From Dendrocalamus latiflorus (lineage: Eukaryota > Streptophyta > Magnoliopsida > Poales > Poaceae), in contig CM029670.1 of NCBI GenBank assembly GCA_017311315.1, forward strand, positions 22,657,449 through 22,721,448: DNA of 64,000 bases. Direction: 5' to 3'. The notes under the pieces are model-generated. The model was not told where the DNA came from. It did no database searches and worked only from the letters and a program-made list of their open reading frames with translations. Shown here piece by piece: positions 24,669 to 35,022 of this stretch. The position numbers and the translations under genes were made by a program. Position 1 is the stretch's first letter. Each line of letters starts with the position of its first letter.

Positions 24669-25274
24669 TTGCATTGAACTATGTTGATTCTCTAACAAAT
24701 TCAGGTCCATCTCACTTTTTCCTATTTGATGATCGAGTTCCAACACCTAGGAAATTATTAAAGGGGGTATATTCAAGAACAAATAGGATAGTAAGAAAAA
24801 GCTGTTACTGCATATGCATTAGTTCCATGTGCTTCCATGTGCTGTTGTGATTGTTGTTGTAGCTACTTTCTGTGTGAAAATGTGTGAATGACTGCTTGTG
24901 TTTTTGTTTGAGGAAGATATTCTATAATATAAATGTTTGAAACATTAAAGTTATTTACAATTAGCAATTTAGCATAGACAGCACACTGTTTGGAACATGT
25001 CAAGTATAAGACATATAACCACACCTCATACGTGTAGTCTTTGTCAACATTACTTTCATTTCTGCATGAATCAGTTGAGACTGATAACCCAACAATGGTT
25101 CTTGCTTCCAATTGTTTCAAACCCTACATCAAGGAGGACACAATATTGTAAATACTTTGAGAAAAAAATAAGCTCATGGAAATTTCAAATGTTACCTAAT
25201 GTAGATACCATGCAAAATTATTACATAAGCATGATAACAGACTTTCATAAAAAGTTGAAATGTGCTATTGTTTA
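24669..25274. other. Non-genic stretch before the Tat element
   Basis: A/T-rich sequence with short frames only. No gene, tRNA or terminal repeat was seen. Confidence 0.35.
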
Positions 25275-25520
25275 TGTCGTAGGGATGGCCCCCACCTAAA
25301 CCCAGCAGGCCTGGTAGGAGGTTATAAGGCCCAGAATAGGCCATGTGTAATGACATAACTGCCCCAGAGGGGATAACCAGATGTAAGGGTATAACTGTAA
25401 AAGCACTCCTCATGTGCATATATATATGAGTACAAGCCATGGGGAGAACTCAGCCCATTGCACTTATCTTCATCACTCTCCACTACCATCTCTCTCTCTG
25501 TTTGGTCCGTAGCCACAACA
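25275..25520 (+). mobile_element. 5' LTR of a Tat-lineage Gypsy element
   Basis: Starts TGTCGTAGGGATGGCCCCCA and ends GTAGCCACAACA directly before a primer-binding site. A TATA-like ATATATATGAG lies near 25415, as expected for the LTR promoter. The preceding five bases are GTTTA. No matching 3' LTR was found to the right, so the far end of the element is lost or unrecognised. The LTR end and primer site resemble those of the element at 56993-58256. Confidence 0.7.
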
Positions 25521-25522
25521 GT

Positions 25523-25540
25523 TGGCGCCGTCCGTGGGGA
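25523..25540 (+). other. Primer-binding site of the Tat-type element
   Basis: TGGCGCCGTCCGTGGGGA two bases after the LTR. TGGCGCCG-starting sites are usual in the Tat/Athila branch of plant Gypsy elements and differ from the Met-tRNA type used by the Tekay element inside it. The exact tRNA was not resolved. Confidence 0.65.
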
Positions 25541-25574
25541 GGACGAAGACAAGCCTGAAGACCGAAGGAAAAAG

Positions 25575-28055
25575 ATGGCACCGAAAAAAGCTTCTTCAGC
25601 GGCGGCGAAGGGAAAGAAGGCGGTCGGCCCGGAGCGTCGTATGAGTACCAGGGCTTCGGCATCGGCAGCGGCGGACGCGGGCGTCGACGCAGGCGTGGTG
25701 GCCGAAGACGCCGGCGTTCGCGCGGTGACGACCAACCTCGTCACCGGCACCGCGACGACCAACCTCATCACCGGCGACGCGACGATCGCCCCCGGCACCG
25801 GCACCGCGACGACCCGCCCCGCTACCGGCGTTGCGGGGACGGGCCCCGCGGCCGACCCCGCGGTCGAAGACGTCGACGCGGGTGCGGCGACAACCGACCC
25901 CGCCGACGCAACGGCAGCCAACCTCGCCGCCCCCACGGCAACCCTCGCTGGTGGCGCGGACCGGGTGGTCCGAAGTAGCCACGACGGAGCGACCGGCAGC
26001 TCGGGACCTCGCGACGCGGTCGTCCCCGCGCCGATCCGCCCGCCGGGAGTACCGGCGACTCCGCCTGCACCGGCGATGGAAAGTGCCCTGCTAGCGGCTC
26101 TCAACGCGTTCCAGCGGGAGCTAGGGGACCTTCGCGGAGCCGTCAGAGATATGCAAGAGGCTCGGAGTCAGCAGGCCGCGCCAGTGGTCGCGTCCGAGCC
26201 CACGCCGGAGAGGGCGGACAGTCGCGAAGCCCCGACGTCCAGCCGCGTGCCGCTGCGGCGCGTGGATCCGGAGTTCCCGCTCTCGGCGGGGCTGCAGCAG
26301 GCGGCATGGCCCGAAGACTTCAAGTTTCCTAGCGCCATCGACTCGTATAAAGGCGACACGGACCCCCGTGAGTTCGTGCGCGTATACGAAACCGCGATCG
26401 AAGCCGCGAGCGGAGACGACACCACGAAGGCAAAGGGACTCCCCCTCGCGCTACAAGGAGTGGCGCTCTCTTGGTTTTTTACCATAGAGCCGGGCTCCAT
26501 CTACGCGTGGGAGCAGCTCCGCGTCCGCCTCCACAACAACTTCCAAGGAAATTACGTCGACCGGGTCGATGCGGACCAACTCTTTGCCGTGAAGCAAAAA
26601 CCCTCGGAGAAGCTCCGGGACTACTTCAAACGCTTCGCCAAGATTCGATGTCAAGTGAAGGACGTCAACGAGACCACCATCGTCAATGCAGCCATACAGG
26701 GCCTTCGTCCGGGCCCGATGGCCGAGTACAATGCGCGAAAGCCAATCAAGACGGTGGCGAAGCTCTTCGACAAGATGGAAGAATATGCCAGGGCGGAGGA
26801 AGACGCGCGGCGAAGGCAAGGTGACGACTCCGACACTAACCAGGCCGGAGCCTCGGCAAAAGCCGAAGATCCGTCGAAGGGCGGCTCTTCGAAGGGAAAG
26901 CGTAAGCAGGAGTCGTCCAGGGACGCGCCCGACCGCAGGGACAACTCGCATAAGGAGTCGTCGGATCAGCCCAAGCGCGGCCAGCAAAGGTCGAGGCGAA
27001 ACCGGTATGTCCTCGACATCGAAGGCGGGTCCGACGAGGGTGCTCCAGCGGGCCGAGGCGGCCGGGGGCGCGGCCGTGGCAGGGGCCGCGACGATAAGGG
27101 TCGTGGAGATTACGACGACCCGCATCAGGGACTGTGCTGCTTAGTCCACGGCCGCGGCAATCATGATAACCGCAACTGCACCTCCATCGCGGCGCTCCGC
27201 GACAGCGTCGCTAGGGACAGGAACCCGGAGGCGCGCCCGCCTGTGGTGGCCCACGTCCAATTCCCATACGAGGCCCCCATGCAGGTACAGGCGCAGGGGA
27301 TGCAGGTACAGGCGCAGGGAATGCAACCCCAGGAAGGCACCTTGCGGATCCAAGCTCACGTACAGCAGCCTCGGGAGGGCCTCCTGTCGTTGCAGGCCCC
27401 GGACGCAACCTACCGCAGGGTCATTAATGTCATATCCGGAGGCTCTGCGCTGGAATTCGCCTCGGCACGGCAGCAGAAGGCCTACGCGCGAAGACTACAT
27501 CACGTGGCGGCATACCCAGCGCAAGCACTACTGGAGTGGGCGCGGCACGAAGTTACATTCACACCCGATGACGCCCAAGGTGTGGACTTCCCTCATCAGG
27601 ACCCCCTGGTCATCCGGGTCACCATCGCGGGATGCGACGTGGGGCGCGCCTTGGTGGACGGGGGTAGTTCCGCGAACGTATTGTTTGCGGCGGCCTTCGA
27701 CCAGATGGGGATCCCTCGAAGCCGCCTAGGGCCCTCGGGAATCCCACTGCAGGGCTTCGGGGGACAGCCCCTGCGGGCGCTGGGCCAGATCGGCCTTCAA
27801 GTCTCCTTCGGCCGAGATGACAATGTGCGGGCCGAAGATGCCACCTTCGACGTGGTCGACCTTCCGTATCCCTACAATGCCATACTGGGGCGCCCAATCC
27901 TCAATTCCTTCGGCGCGGTACCACATCACGGCTATCTGTGCATGAAGATCCCGGGTCCCCGGACCATCATCACCGTCCGAGGCGACCAGGATATGGCTCG
28001 GCGCATCGAGCCAGGCACTAGATGCCCGCGTCGCGAAGCCCAGCAACGCTCTTAG
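25575..28055 (+). CDS. Gag-protease polyprotein of a non-autonomous Tat-type Gypsy element
   Basis: 826 residues from the first ATG after the primer site (MAPKKASS). A low-complexity Ala/Thr/Asp-rich N-terminus (to about 190) is followed by a Retrotrans_gag domain (about 245-410; FPSAIDSYKGDTDPREFVRVY, ALSWFFTIEPGSI, LRDYFKRFAKIRCQVKDVN), a Lys/Ser/Arg-rich linker, an RGRGRGRGR stretch, a CX2HX4HX4C knuckle (CLVHGRGNHDNRNC, about 520-533), and a retropepsin-like domain with ALVDGGSSANVLF (about 691-703) and AILGRP. The active-site triplet reads DGG rather than the common DSG/DTG; plant Tat elements often have this form. The frame stops right after the protease domain and no polymerase or integrase follows, so the element cannot move without a helper. 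The frame itself is undamaged, which suggests a fairly recent or maintained element. Confidence 0.85.
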   Translation: MAPKKASSAAAKGKKAVGPERRMSTRASASAAADAGVDAGVVAEDAGVRAVTTNLVTGTATTNLITGDATIAPGTGTATTRPATGVAGTGPAADPAVEDVDAGAATTDPADATAANLAAPTATLAGGADRVVRSSHDGATGSSGPRDAVVPAPIRPPGVPATPPAPAMESALLAALNAFQRELGDLRGAVRDMQEARSQQAAPVVASEPTPERADSREAPTSSRVPLRRVDPEFPLSAGLQQAAWPEDFKFPSAIDSYKGDTDPREFVRVYETAIEAASGDDTTKAKGLPLALQGVALSWFFTIEPGSIYAWEQLRVRLHNNFQGNYVDRVDADQLFAVKQKPSEKLRDYFKRFAKIRCQVKDVNETTIVNAAIQGLRPGPMAEYNARKPIKTVAKLFDKMEEYARAEEDARRRQGDDSDTNQAGASAKAEDPSKGGSSKGKRKQESSRDAPDRRDNSHKESSDQPKRGQQRSRRNRYVLDIEGGSDEGAPAGRGGRGRGRGRGRDDKGRGDYDDPHQGLCCLVHGRGNHDNRNCTSIAALRDSVARDRNPEARPPVVAHVQFPYEAPMQVQAQGMQVQAQGMQPQEGTLRIQAHVQQPREGLLSLQAPDATYRRVINVISGGSALEFASARQQKAYARRLHHVAAYPAQALLEWARHEVTFTPDDAQGVDFPHQDPLVIRVTIAGCDVGRALVDGGSSANVLFAAAFDQMGIPRSRLGPSGIPLQGFGGQPLRALGQIGLQVSFGRDDNVRAEDATFDVVDLPYPYNAILGRPILNSFGAVPHHGYLCMKIPGPRTIITVRGDQDMARRIEPGTRCPRREAQQRS

Positions 28056-28302
28056 AGCCGGCGTCACAGCACGGAGGTCCGCGGGGTCATCCATAGGCAC
28101 TTGCGCGGGCCCTGCAGACGTCTAGCGACTAGGGGCTGCGGCCGCACCAAGGGCAAACGGTCAGTATATTCACCCTTTGTAGTTGCTCACCCGCGCAAAC
28201 GGGGATATAATGAAGACCGCCGTTTGCCGCTAATTTTTCTTCGTCACATGCAAGCATGCGGTGAGGGCGCGCGCCGGCTTGGCCAACGCGCGCGCCCCCG
28301 CA
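28056..28302 (+). other. Short spacer between gag-pro and the tandem arrays
   Basis: Non-coding; GC-rich, with no reverse-transcriptase or integrase remnants recognisable in any frame. Confidence 0.5.
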
Positions 28303-28560
28303 GTATAAACCAAAGACGCACGTTCGCGTGTGCACTCGCCGTCGCCAGGGAGGGCGGGACTGAGTATAAACCAAAGACGCACGTTCGCGTGTGCACTCGC
28401 CGTCGCCAGGGAGGGCGGGACTGAGTATAAACCAAAGACGCACGTTCGCGTGTGCACTCGCCGTCGCCAGGGAGGGCGGGACTGAGTATAAACCAAAGAC
28501 GCACGTTCGCGTGTGCACTCACCGTAGCCAAAGGTGACGGGTCTGAGTATAAACAAAAGA
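28303..28560. repeat. Tandem array A, 61-bp monomer
   Basis: Copies start at 28303, 28364, 28425 and 28486 with exact 61-bp spacing, then a diverged partial copy near 28542. Each begins GTATAAACCAAAGACGCACG and includes GTGTGCACTCGCCGT and AGGGAGGGCGGGACTGA. The first four are nearly identical. Confidence 0.9.
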
Positions 28561-28596
28561 CGCACCGGGGGGACGCCCTCGCGCGCACAAGTCTCC

Positions 28597-29345
28597 GGAC
28601 TATAAAGAAGACGTAGCGTCGAGCCTAGCTCCGCACGCAATAGTCCACGGACTTTAAATAACACGTAGCGTCGAGCCTTGCTCCGCACGCACAAGTCTCC
28701 GGACTATAAAGAAGACGTAGCGTCGAGCCTAGCTCCGCACGCAATAGTCCACGGACTTTAAATAAGACGTAGCGTCGAGCCTAGCTCCGCACGCAATAGT
28801 CCACGGACTTTAAATAAGACGTAGCGTCGAGCCTTGCTCCGCACGCACAAGTCTCCGGACTATAAAGAAGACGTAGCGTCGAGCCTAGCTCCGCACGCAA
28901 TAGTCCACGGACTTTAAATAAGACGTAGCGTCGAGCCTAGCTCCGCACGCAATAGTCCACGGACTTTAAATAAGACGTAGCATCGAGCCTAGCTCCGCAC
29001 GCGCGAGTCTCCGGACTACAAAGAAGACGTAGCGTCGAGCCTAGCTCCGCACGCACTAGTCCACGGACTTTAAATAAGACGTAGCGTCGAGCCTAGCTCC
29101 GCACGCGCGAGTCTCCGGACTATAAAGAAGACGTAGCGTCGAGGTCCGCCTCCGCACGCACTAGTCCACAGACTTTAAATAAGACGTAGCGTCGAGCCTA
29201 GCTCCACACGCGCGAGTCTCCGGACTATATAGGAAGTCGTAGCGTCGAGGTCCGCCTCCGCACGCACTAGTCTACGGACTCTAAATAAGACGTAGCGTCG
29301 AGGCCTGCCTCCGCACGCGCGAGTCTCCGGACTATAAAGCAAGGC
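28597..29345. repeat. Tandem array B, about 52-bp monomer
   Basis: About 14 copies alternate between two forms, GGACTATAAAGAAGACGTAG and GGACTTTAAATAAGACGTAG, each followed by CGTCGAGCCTAGCTCCGCAC and GC.C.AGTC. The alternation gives a higher-order unit of about 104 bp. Every monomer carries a TATAAA or TTTAAA core. Confidence 0.9.
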
Positions 29346-29729
29346 AAACTGCGGAGGTCTGCCTCCGCATACGTCAGTCTGCGGACTGTTCGTTCTACGG
29401 AACCCTGGCGCAGCTACGTCGCCAACGGCGGCATCAACACACAGCGCACATCTTAAAATGCCAGGAGGTCTGCTTACCGGAAGAATCACATGCACAAAGG
29501 TCCGCCAACATCCCGGCCGCTCTAAGCCGCTACCCCGCGGGTTCATCCTTAACACGTGCTAAAGTTGGGGCCTCGCTCGAAGAAGGTCGGCTCGCGCGAC
29601 TCTTCGGCCCTTCGCCAGCGTCGAAGGCGTCGTCGGGTTGAAAGGTTGGCCGCCCGAAGCCGGCCCCAGCAAGGAAGCTGCCCGGGATATAGGTGAAAAT
29701 CAGCATGCATGTAGAAAGTGTGCGCTTTA
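29346..29729. other. Spacer between array B and the antisense ORF
   Basis: GC-rich sequence of the Tat element's 3' region. Frames on both strands look like shadows; nothing specific is recognised. Confidence 0.4.
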
Positions 29730-31049
29730 TTAGCAAAGACAAGGGAGCTCGATCCGTACAGCTTCCGCCCTGACGTGATCCCAGATCCGGTCGCAGAAGG
29801 GCCCAAGGGCACGGCGAGCGGAGCGGACGGCGCCGGACATTACTCCGGCCCCGCTAGGCATCTCCAGCTGGGGGTCATTCAGCCCGGCGACGTGCGTACA
29901 GCCCCGGTGCTGGAGGAGCGCGCACACCAAGCAGGCCGAAGTGTACGCGCAGTGGGTGCCGAAGGACGTCGCCGCGTCGCGCGCGACGTTGGCGGCATCC
30001 CCGACCCAGCGGAGCGTCCGAGACAGCTCCTCCGGACCGAAGGCGCGTCCCGGCACCTCCGCCACCAGCCCTTGAAGATGGCTCTCCAGCACTTGCATGG
30101 CGTCCCAGGCAACCACCGAGGCGTCGCCCAGCGTCCGGTTGCGCTCCGCTAGAGTCAAGGCAAGCTCGCCTTTCTCCTTCTCTAGCGCGGCGACTTGCTC
30201 TAGGAGCCCGTCCCGCTCCGCCGCGAACTTTTGATCAGCAGCTGCTGCGGCTGACTCCTGCGCCGACGCAACAAGCCCCTCGGCGTGCGCCCTCGCTTCG
30301 GCGCATTCCGCTTCCAGCTGGCGGATGCGGGCGTCCTGGGCAGAGCGGGCGCCAGAGGCTTCGCGCAGCTCCCCCTCGGCGGCCCGCAGCCTATCCTCGA
30401 GCGCTTTTTGGCTACGAGCATAGGCTGTTTGCAGGGCCTGCCCCAGCACGAGTGTCTGTAGAAGGGAAAAGACTTAGCAAACTCAGCTAAACTCAGGCGT
30501 GGTCGCATGAGTACCTACCCTCACCCCAGACACCTCGAACGCGTCCTCGAGGCGCCCCGCACCGTAGGCCTGCAGCACTTGCGGGTCGACGCTCGTGGCC
30601 GCGTCATTCACAATCCCGCGCCACACCCTCAGCGTCTCCGGAGGCGGCACGAAGTCCGCAGGACTCACGTGCTCGGAGGCCCCGTGTTCCGTCGGATGCT
30701 CCCCCTCCGGAATGAGCAACGCTGTGCATAAGCATACGGGTGACCACCCCAAGGCATAAAAGCATACACCAGAGTAAGCTAAGCCACCCTACCTTCGGTA
30801 GCAGAAGGAATGGTCCCGCCGCGAGCGGAGGCCTCCGCGTTCGGGGAGGACGACGGCTGTCCCTGCGCAGCGGGCGGTGTGGCCAGAGGGGCAGAAGGCG
30901 CATAGGCCACGGGGCCCCCGGTGCTTGCGCTGGAGTCCCACAAGCTTCTGATGCCTGTAGCCACGACGAACCCCCGAGGTGTCCGGTGGAGCTTCGGCCG
31001 CACGCATGGCCGTTTGGCCGGGGTTTCCAGCAGCGGCACCGCCACAACA
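29730..31049 (-). CDS. Antisense ORF (aORF) of the Tat element, C-terminal exons
   Basis: Tat-lineage elements often carry an extra gene in antisense orientation downstream of gag/pol, some related to the 'putative gypsy type transposon' domain. Here three minus-strand exons fit with consistent phases: 31049-30793 (VVAVPLLETPAKRP...), 30721-30519 (LLIPEGEHPTEHG...) and 30455-29730 (TLVLGQALQTAYARSQKALE...), with GT donors at 30792 and 30518 and AG acceptors before 30721 and 30455. The last exon is a long coiled coil (LRAAEGELREASGARSAQDA, QVAALEKEKGELALTLAERN) followed by an Ala-rich globular part and a stop at 29730. The reading frame continues across the nested Tekay insertion into 46675-46786. 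The N-terminal part was not found. Function unknown. Confidence 0.6.
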
Positions 31050-33992
31050 TTCTTTTGACAACACACTGTTTGCATAAGTCCTTCTGCTTAGCGCATCTGC
31101 CACAACATTTGCTTTGCCGGGATGATAATGAATTCCAATATTATAATCCTTGATCAACTCTAACCATCTGCGCTGCCTTAGGTTGAGTTCTGCTTGAGTG
31201 AAAATGTATTTCAAACTCTTGTGATCCGTGTATACTTCACAACGATTACCGATGAGGTAATGACGCCAGATCTTCAAAGCATGCACTACGGCTGCTAATT
31301 CCAAATCATGAGTAGGATAATTGCACTCATGTGGTCTTAGCTGGCGGGATGCATAGGCTACCACTCTGCCTTCTTGCATAAGAACACATCCCAAACCTTG
31401 ACGAGAGGCGTCACAGAAAATTTCAAAATCCTTATGCACATCGGGTAGTATAAGCACTGGGGCTGAAACTAGCTTATTCTTGAGAGTCTGGAAACTCTGC
31501 TCGCAGGCTTTCGTCCAATCAAACTTCTTTTCTTTCTTCAGAAGCTGAGTCATGGGCTTGGCTAACTCTGAAAATCCTGCTATGAAGCGGCGATAGTAAC
31601 CAGCAAGTCCAAGGAAACTTCTGACTTCTGTTACTGACTTGGGTGGCTGCCATTCCATTACGGCTTGCACTTTGGAGGGATCCACTGCAATTCCTTCAGC
31701 TGTCACAATATGACCAAGAAAAGCAACCTCCTTTAGCCAAAATTCGCATTTACTGAATTTGGCATAAAGCTGATGCTCTCTAAGCTTTCCCAGGATTATC
31801 CGAAGATGATTCTCATGCTCTTCTTCATCCTTGGAATAGATAAGAATGTCATCTATGAAGATTACAACAAACTTATCTAAATATTCCATGAATACACTAT
31901 GCATCATGCTCATGAAGTAAGCAGGCGCATTTGTTAGTCCAAAGGACATGACAGTGAACTCATAATGTCCATAACGGGTAGAAAATGCAGTCTTAGGGAT
32001 ATCTTCCGCACGGATCTTCAACTGGTGATATCCTGATCTCAAATCTATCTTGGAGAAGACACTGGCTCCCTTCAGTTGATCGAACAGATCATCGATCCTG
32101 GGCAACGGGTACTTGTTCTTGATAGTAACCTCATTAAGCGCTCTGTAATCTACACACATTCTCATGCTTCCATCCTTTTTCTTGACGAACAAAACAGGTG
32201 CACCCCAAGGGGAAGAACTTGGACGAATGTACCCTTTATCCTCCAATTCTTGAATCTGTTTCTTCAACTCGGCTAACTCATTAGCTGGCATACGGTAAGG
32301 TCTCTTGGATATTGGGGCAGTGCCGGGGACTAGGTCAATCACAAACTCGATTTCCCTATCTGGTGGCATCCCTGGTAAATCCTCCGGAAATACATCTGGG
32401 TATTCCCGTACTACTGGTACTTCTTCTTGCACTTGAAGATGAGTGAGAACACATTCTCCTTCTGCAGGGGTTTCAGGGGAAAACTTTACTTCTACTCCTT
32501 GATTATTGGTGAGGGTTATGGATCGGGTGGCACAATTGATCTGACCATTGTTCTTGGCTAACCAGTTCATGCCAAGGATTACATCCAATCCCTGAGATTC
32601 CAACACTATTAAGTCTGCCAGAAATAGAACTCCATTTATGATTAACTCTACTCTCGGACACAAGGTCCTTGTTCTCATTTCTGCTCCTGGGGAGAGAACT
32701 ATCATGGGTGTACTAAGAGAAACCATACCTAACCCATTCTTAACCACAAAATCCAAGGAAATAAAAGAATGGGAAGCTCCGGAATCAAAAAGAATTGAAG
32801 CTGGTACTGAGTTTACAAGGAACATACCCAGTACGACGTCTGGTGCAGCCTGAGCTTCTTCTGCGGTGATGTGGTTCACACGTCCCTTAACATAGTTTTC
32901 TGGCTTCTTGAACTGCTGACCTTGATTCTGACCTCCCGAAGTATTAGCTGCAGCTTGAAGCTTCTTAGGGCAAGACTTGGCATAATGCCCTGTTTCCTTG
33001 CAATAGAAACAGGTCACTCCATCAGATGTAGTATTACTCTTCTGAGCTTGACCACCGGTAGGAGGAACAGAAGCTGCCTGATGCTTGGGGTGGTTGACTT
33101 GGAAAGTTGGCCGGTTAGCTGCTGGCCTGAAGCTACTTGATTGAGGCTTGAAGTTGCTAGAGTGCGGCTTGAACTGCCCAACCTGAGGTGGGGTACTACG
33201 GGGCTTGGGAAAACCTCCAGGGTTAGCCTTTTGCGTGGCCATCCTTCTCTTCCGGTTTTCCATCTCTACAAACTTGCCCTCCTGGCGAATGGCTTTGCTA
33301 ACCAACTGATGAAAATCCGCATAGTCACTTGATAACAACTGGACAGAAATATTGTCATTTAGGCCCTCCAAAAATCTTTCTTGCTTGGCTTCATCGGTAG
33401 CCACATCTTCTGGTGCATAGCGTGCCAATTGATTGAACTTTTGCAGGTACTCATTCACTGTGCGGCTTCCTTGGCGCAGAGCTCTGAATTCCTTCTTCTT
33501 CAGGGTAATGGTGCCAGTTGGAATATGAGCCTTGCGGAAACTCTGAACAAACTCATCCCATGCGATGGCCTGAGGGTTGGCATGAGAAGCAATCAAGGTA
33601 TCCCACCACTCGGATGCAGGTCCATTAAGCTGGTGAGAAGCAAACAAGACCCTTTCTCGATCAGCGCATTGCAGAATATCCAACTTCTTGCCAATTGCGC
33701 GAATCCAATCGTCAGCATCCATTGGCTCGGTGCTGCTTGAGAAGGTCGGAGGCCTTATCCTCAAAAATTCCGACATCCAGTTTTGAGGAGCTTGAGCTGG
33801 TGGCTGAGGAGCATGCTGAGCAGGGTTGTTGATAGCTTGAGCTAACAGTTGAATCAACTGATTCTGATTTGCCATCATTTGAGCCCAGTCGGGTCCAGCT
33901 GCTGGCGGAGGAGGAAGGATGGGGGCAGATTGACTTCCTTGCGCTCCGGTGTCGTTGGCGCTGTCGTTGACATTTCTCCTTGTGTTCACCAT
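31050..33992 (-). pseudogene. Tekay gag-pol, truncated copy
   Basis: Starts MVNTRRNVND and matches the full copy through gag, CX2CX4HX4C knuckle, protease, reverse transcriptase and RNase H, then breaks off after NSVLSKE, so all of integrase and the chromodomain are lost. Downstream the frame runs by accident into the antisense strand of the Tat element as far as 30789, producing an open frame of 1067 codons whose last ~85 residues are unrelated to retroelement proteins. One clear residue difference from the other copy is Pro versus Ser in the GMPPDREIEF segment. Confidence 0.85.
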
Positions 33993-34235
33993 CTGTCAGA
34001 CTCTTCCAGATTTTAGAGGAAAGAGAGAGAGGACTAGGAGAAGGTCTATGTAACATTCCCACCACGAAACAAGAAACACAACAAAACTCAAGGAACAACC
34101 AACCATATTATTTTATTGAATATAACCTTGAGCCTGTTGACAAAGGAATAACAGCTCACAAGTATCGTTCTATAACTTTAAACTTTAAACTATGGTTTCT
34201 ATGGGCTGGTGTTACTACTAGTAGAAGGCTGGATT

Positions 34236-34796
34236 TTAAGCTTCTTTGGGGGGTGGTCCTGTAACAGAAGAACCCTCATCTTCTACACGATACTTGGCTA
34301 ATTCCTCTTCTGCTTCGCGGAGTCGCTGCGCCATGAGACTCAACTCCTTCAAGGTGTCTTGGTACACATAGTCCAAGGACTTGGTGTACTCCACCTGCTG
34401 AACGAGCCGAGGGTTACTCTCAAATTCTATCGAGGAGAAGACGCTGCTGGAGCTGGCAGGGTACTTGCTGGGGAAGTATCGGAATGTGGTGCGCTGAAGC
34501 TCTTGGGCGTAGATGTCCCTCATCTGCCGAATTGCTTCACGAGCTGCATCTTGGATTCCGTTGAAGAAGGTGTCCCGGGGTAGAGGAGCATCAAAGGTGT
34601 GACATGCTTCTTCATCTCCCATGTTGGCGTAGATCAGCACTTCCACTCTCCAACGTTCTTGATCTCCATAGGTTTCCAAACATCCTTGGTACACGGGGCG
34701 TGCCGTAACACCCAGCTCTTGAAGAAGATCCCAAAGGCGGTCAGCTAGGTGTCCAGCTAAGATTCCACGGGTGACTTGGGTAGGACGTTCAGCCAT
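34236..34796 (-). CDS. Leader ORF of the Tekay element, first copy
   Basis: A 186-codon intact frame between the primer-binding site and gag, transcribed in the same direction. It starts MAERPTQVTRGILAGHLADR and ends TGPPPKEA. It differs from the copy at 42821-43381 by a single residue (Ile versus Thr in FSSIEFESN). The protein has a mixed alpha/beta-looking N-terminal half and a helical Leu/Glu-rich C-terminal segment (TLKELSLMAQRLREAEEELA). I do not recognise the family. Confidence 0.6.
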   Translation of the reverse strand: MAERPTQVTRGILAGHLADRLWDLLQELGVTARPVYQGCLETYGDQERWRVEVLIYANMGDEEACHTFDAPLPRDTFFNGIQDAAREAIRQMRDIYAQELQRTTFRYFPSKYPASSSSVFSSIEFESNPRLVQQVEYTKSLDYVYQDTLKELSLMAQRLREAEEELAKYRVEDEGSSVTGPPPKEA

Positions 34797-35005
34797 CTAT
34801 AATTTTGAAAAAGAAAAGGAGTTAGTCATCAATTATGCGTATTTATATTTTTAAAAGAAAAGAATAGACAAGTGAAAGAATAAAGAAGATAAGAGGTAGA
34901 AGGATTTTTAAAATGTTCTTATATATATATATATATATATTTAGAAAATAAATCCTTAAGGTCATCCATTCTATTCTACCTACGGTCACGTCTTAGGGTC
35001 AACCT

Positions 35006-35018
35006 GGCTCTGATACCA
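35006..35018 (-). other. Primer-binding site, initiator-Met tRNA type (first copy)
   Basis: On the minus strand TGGTATCAGAGCC follows the LTR end (GTCCCGACA) after a few bases. The same site occurs at 43593-43605 for the second copy. Confidence 0.85.
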
Positions 35019-35022
35019 TCTC

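Noticed and set aside
25322..26104. Minus-strand Ala/Val-rich frame of 260 codons opposite gag
   Set aside because: It is a shadow of the GC-rich gag frame, with no domain and an implausible composition.
28303..29345. CRISPR-like direct repeats
   Set aside because: The units are contiguous tandem monomers without unique spacers, in a plant retrotransposon context.
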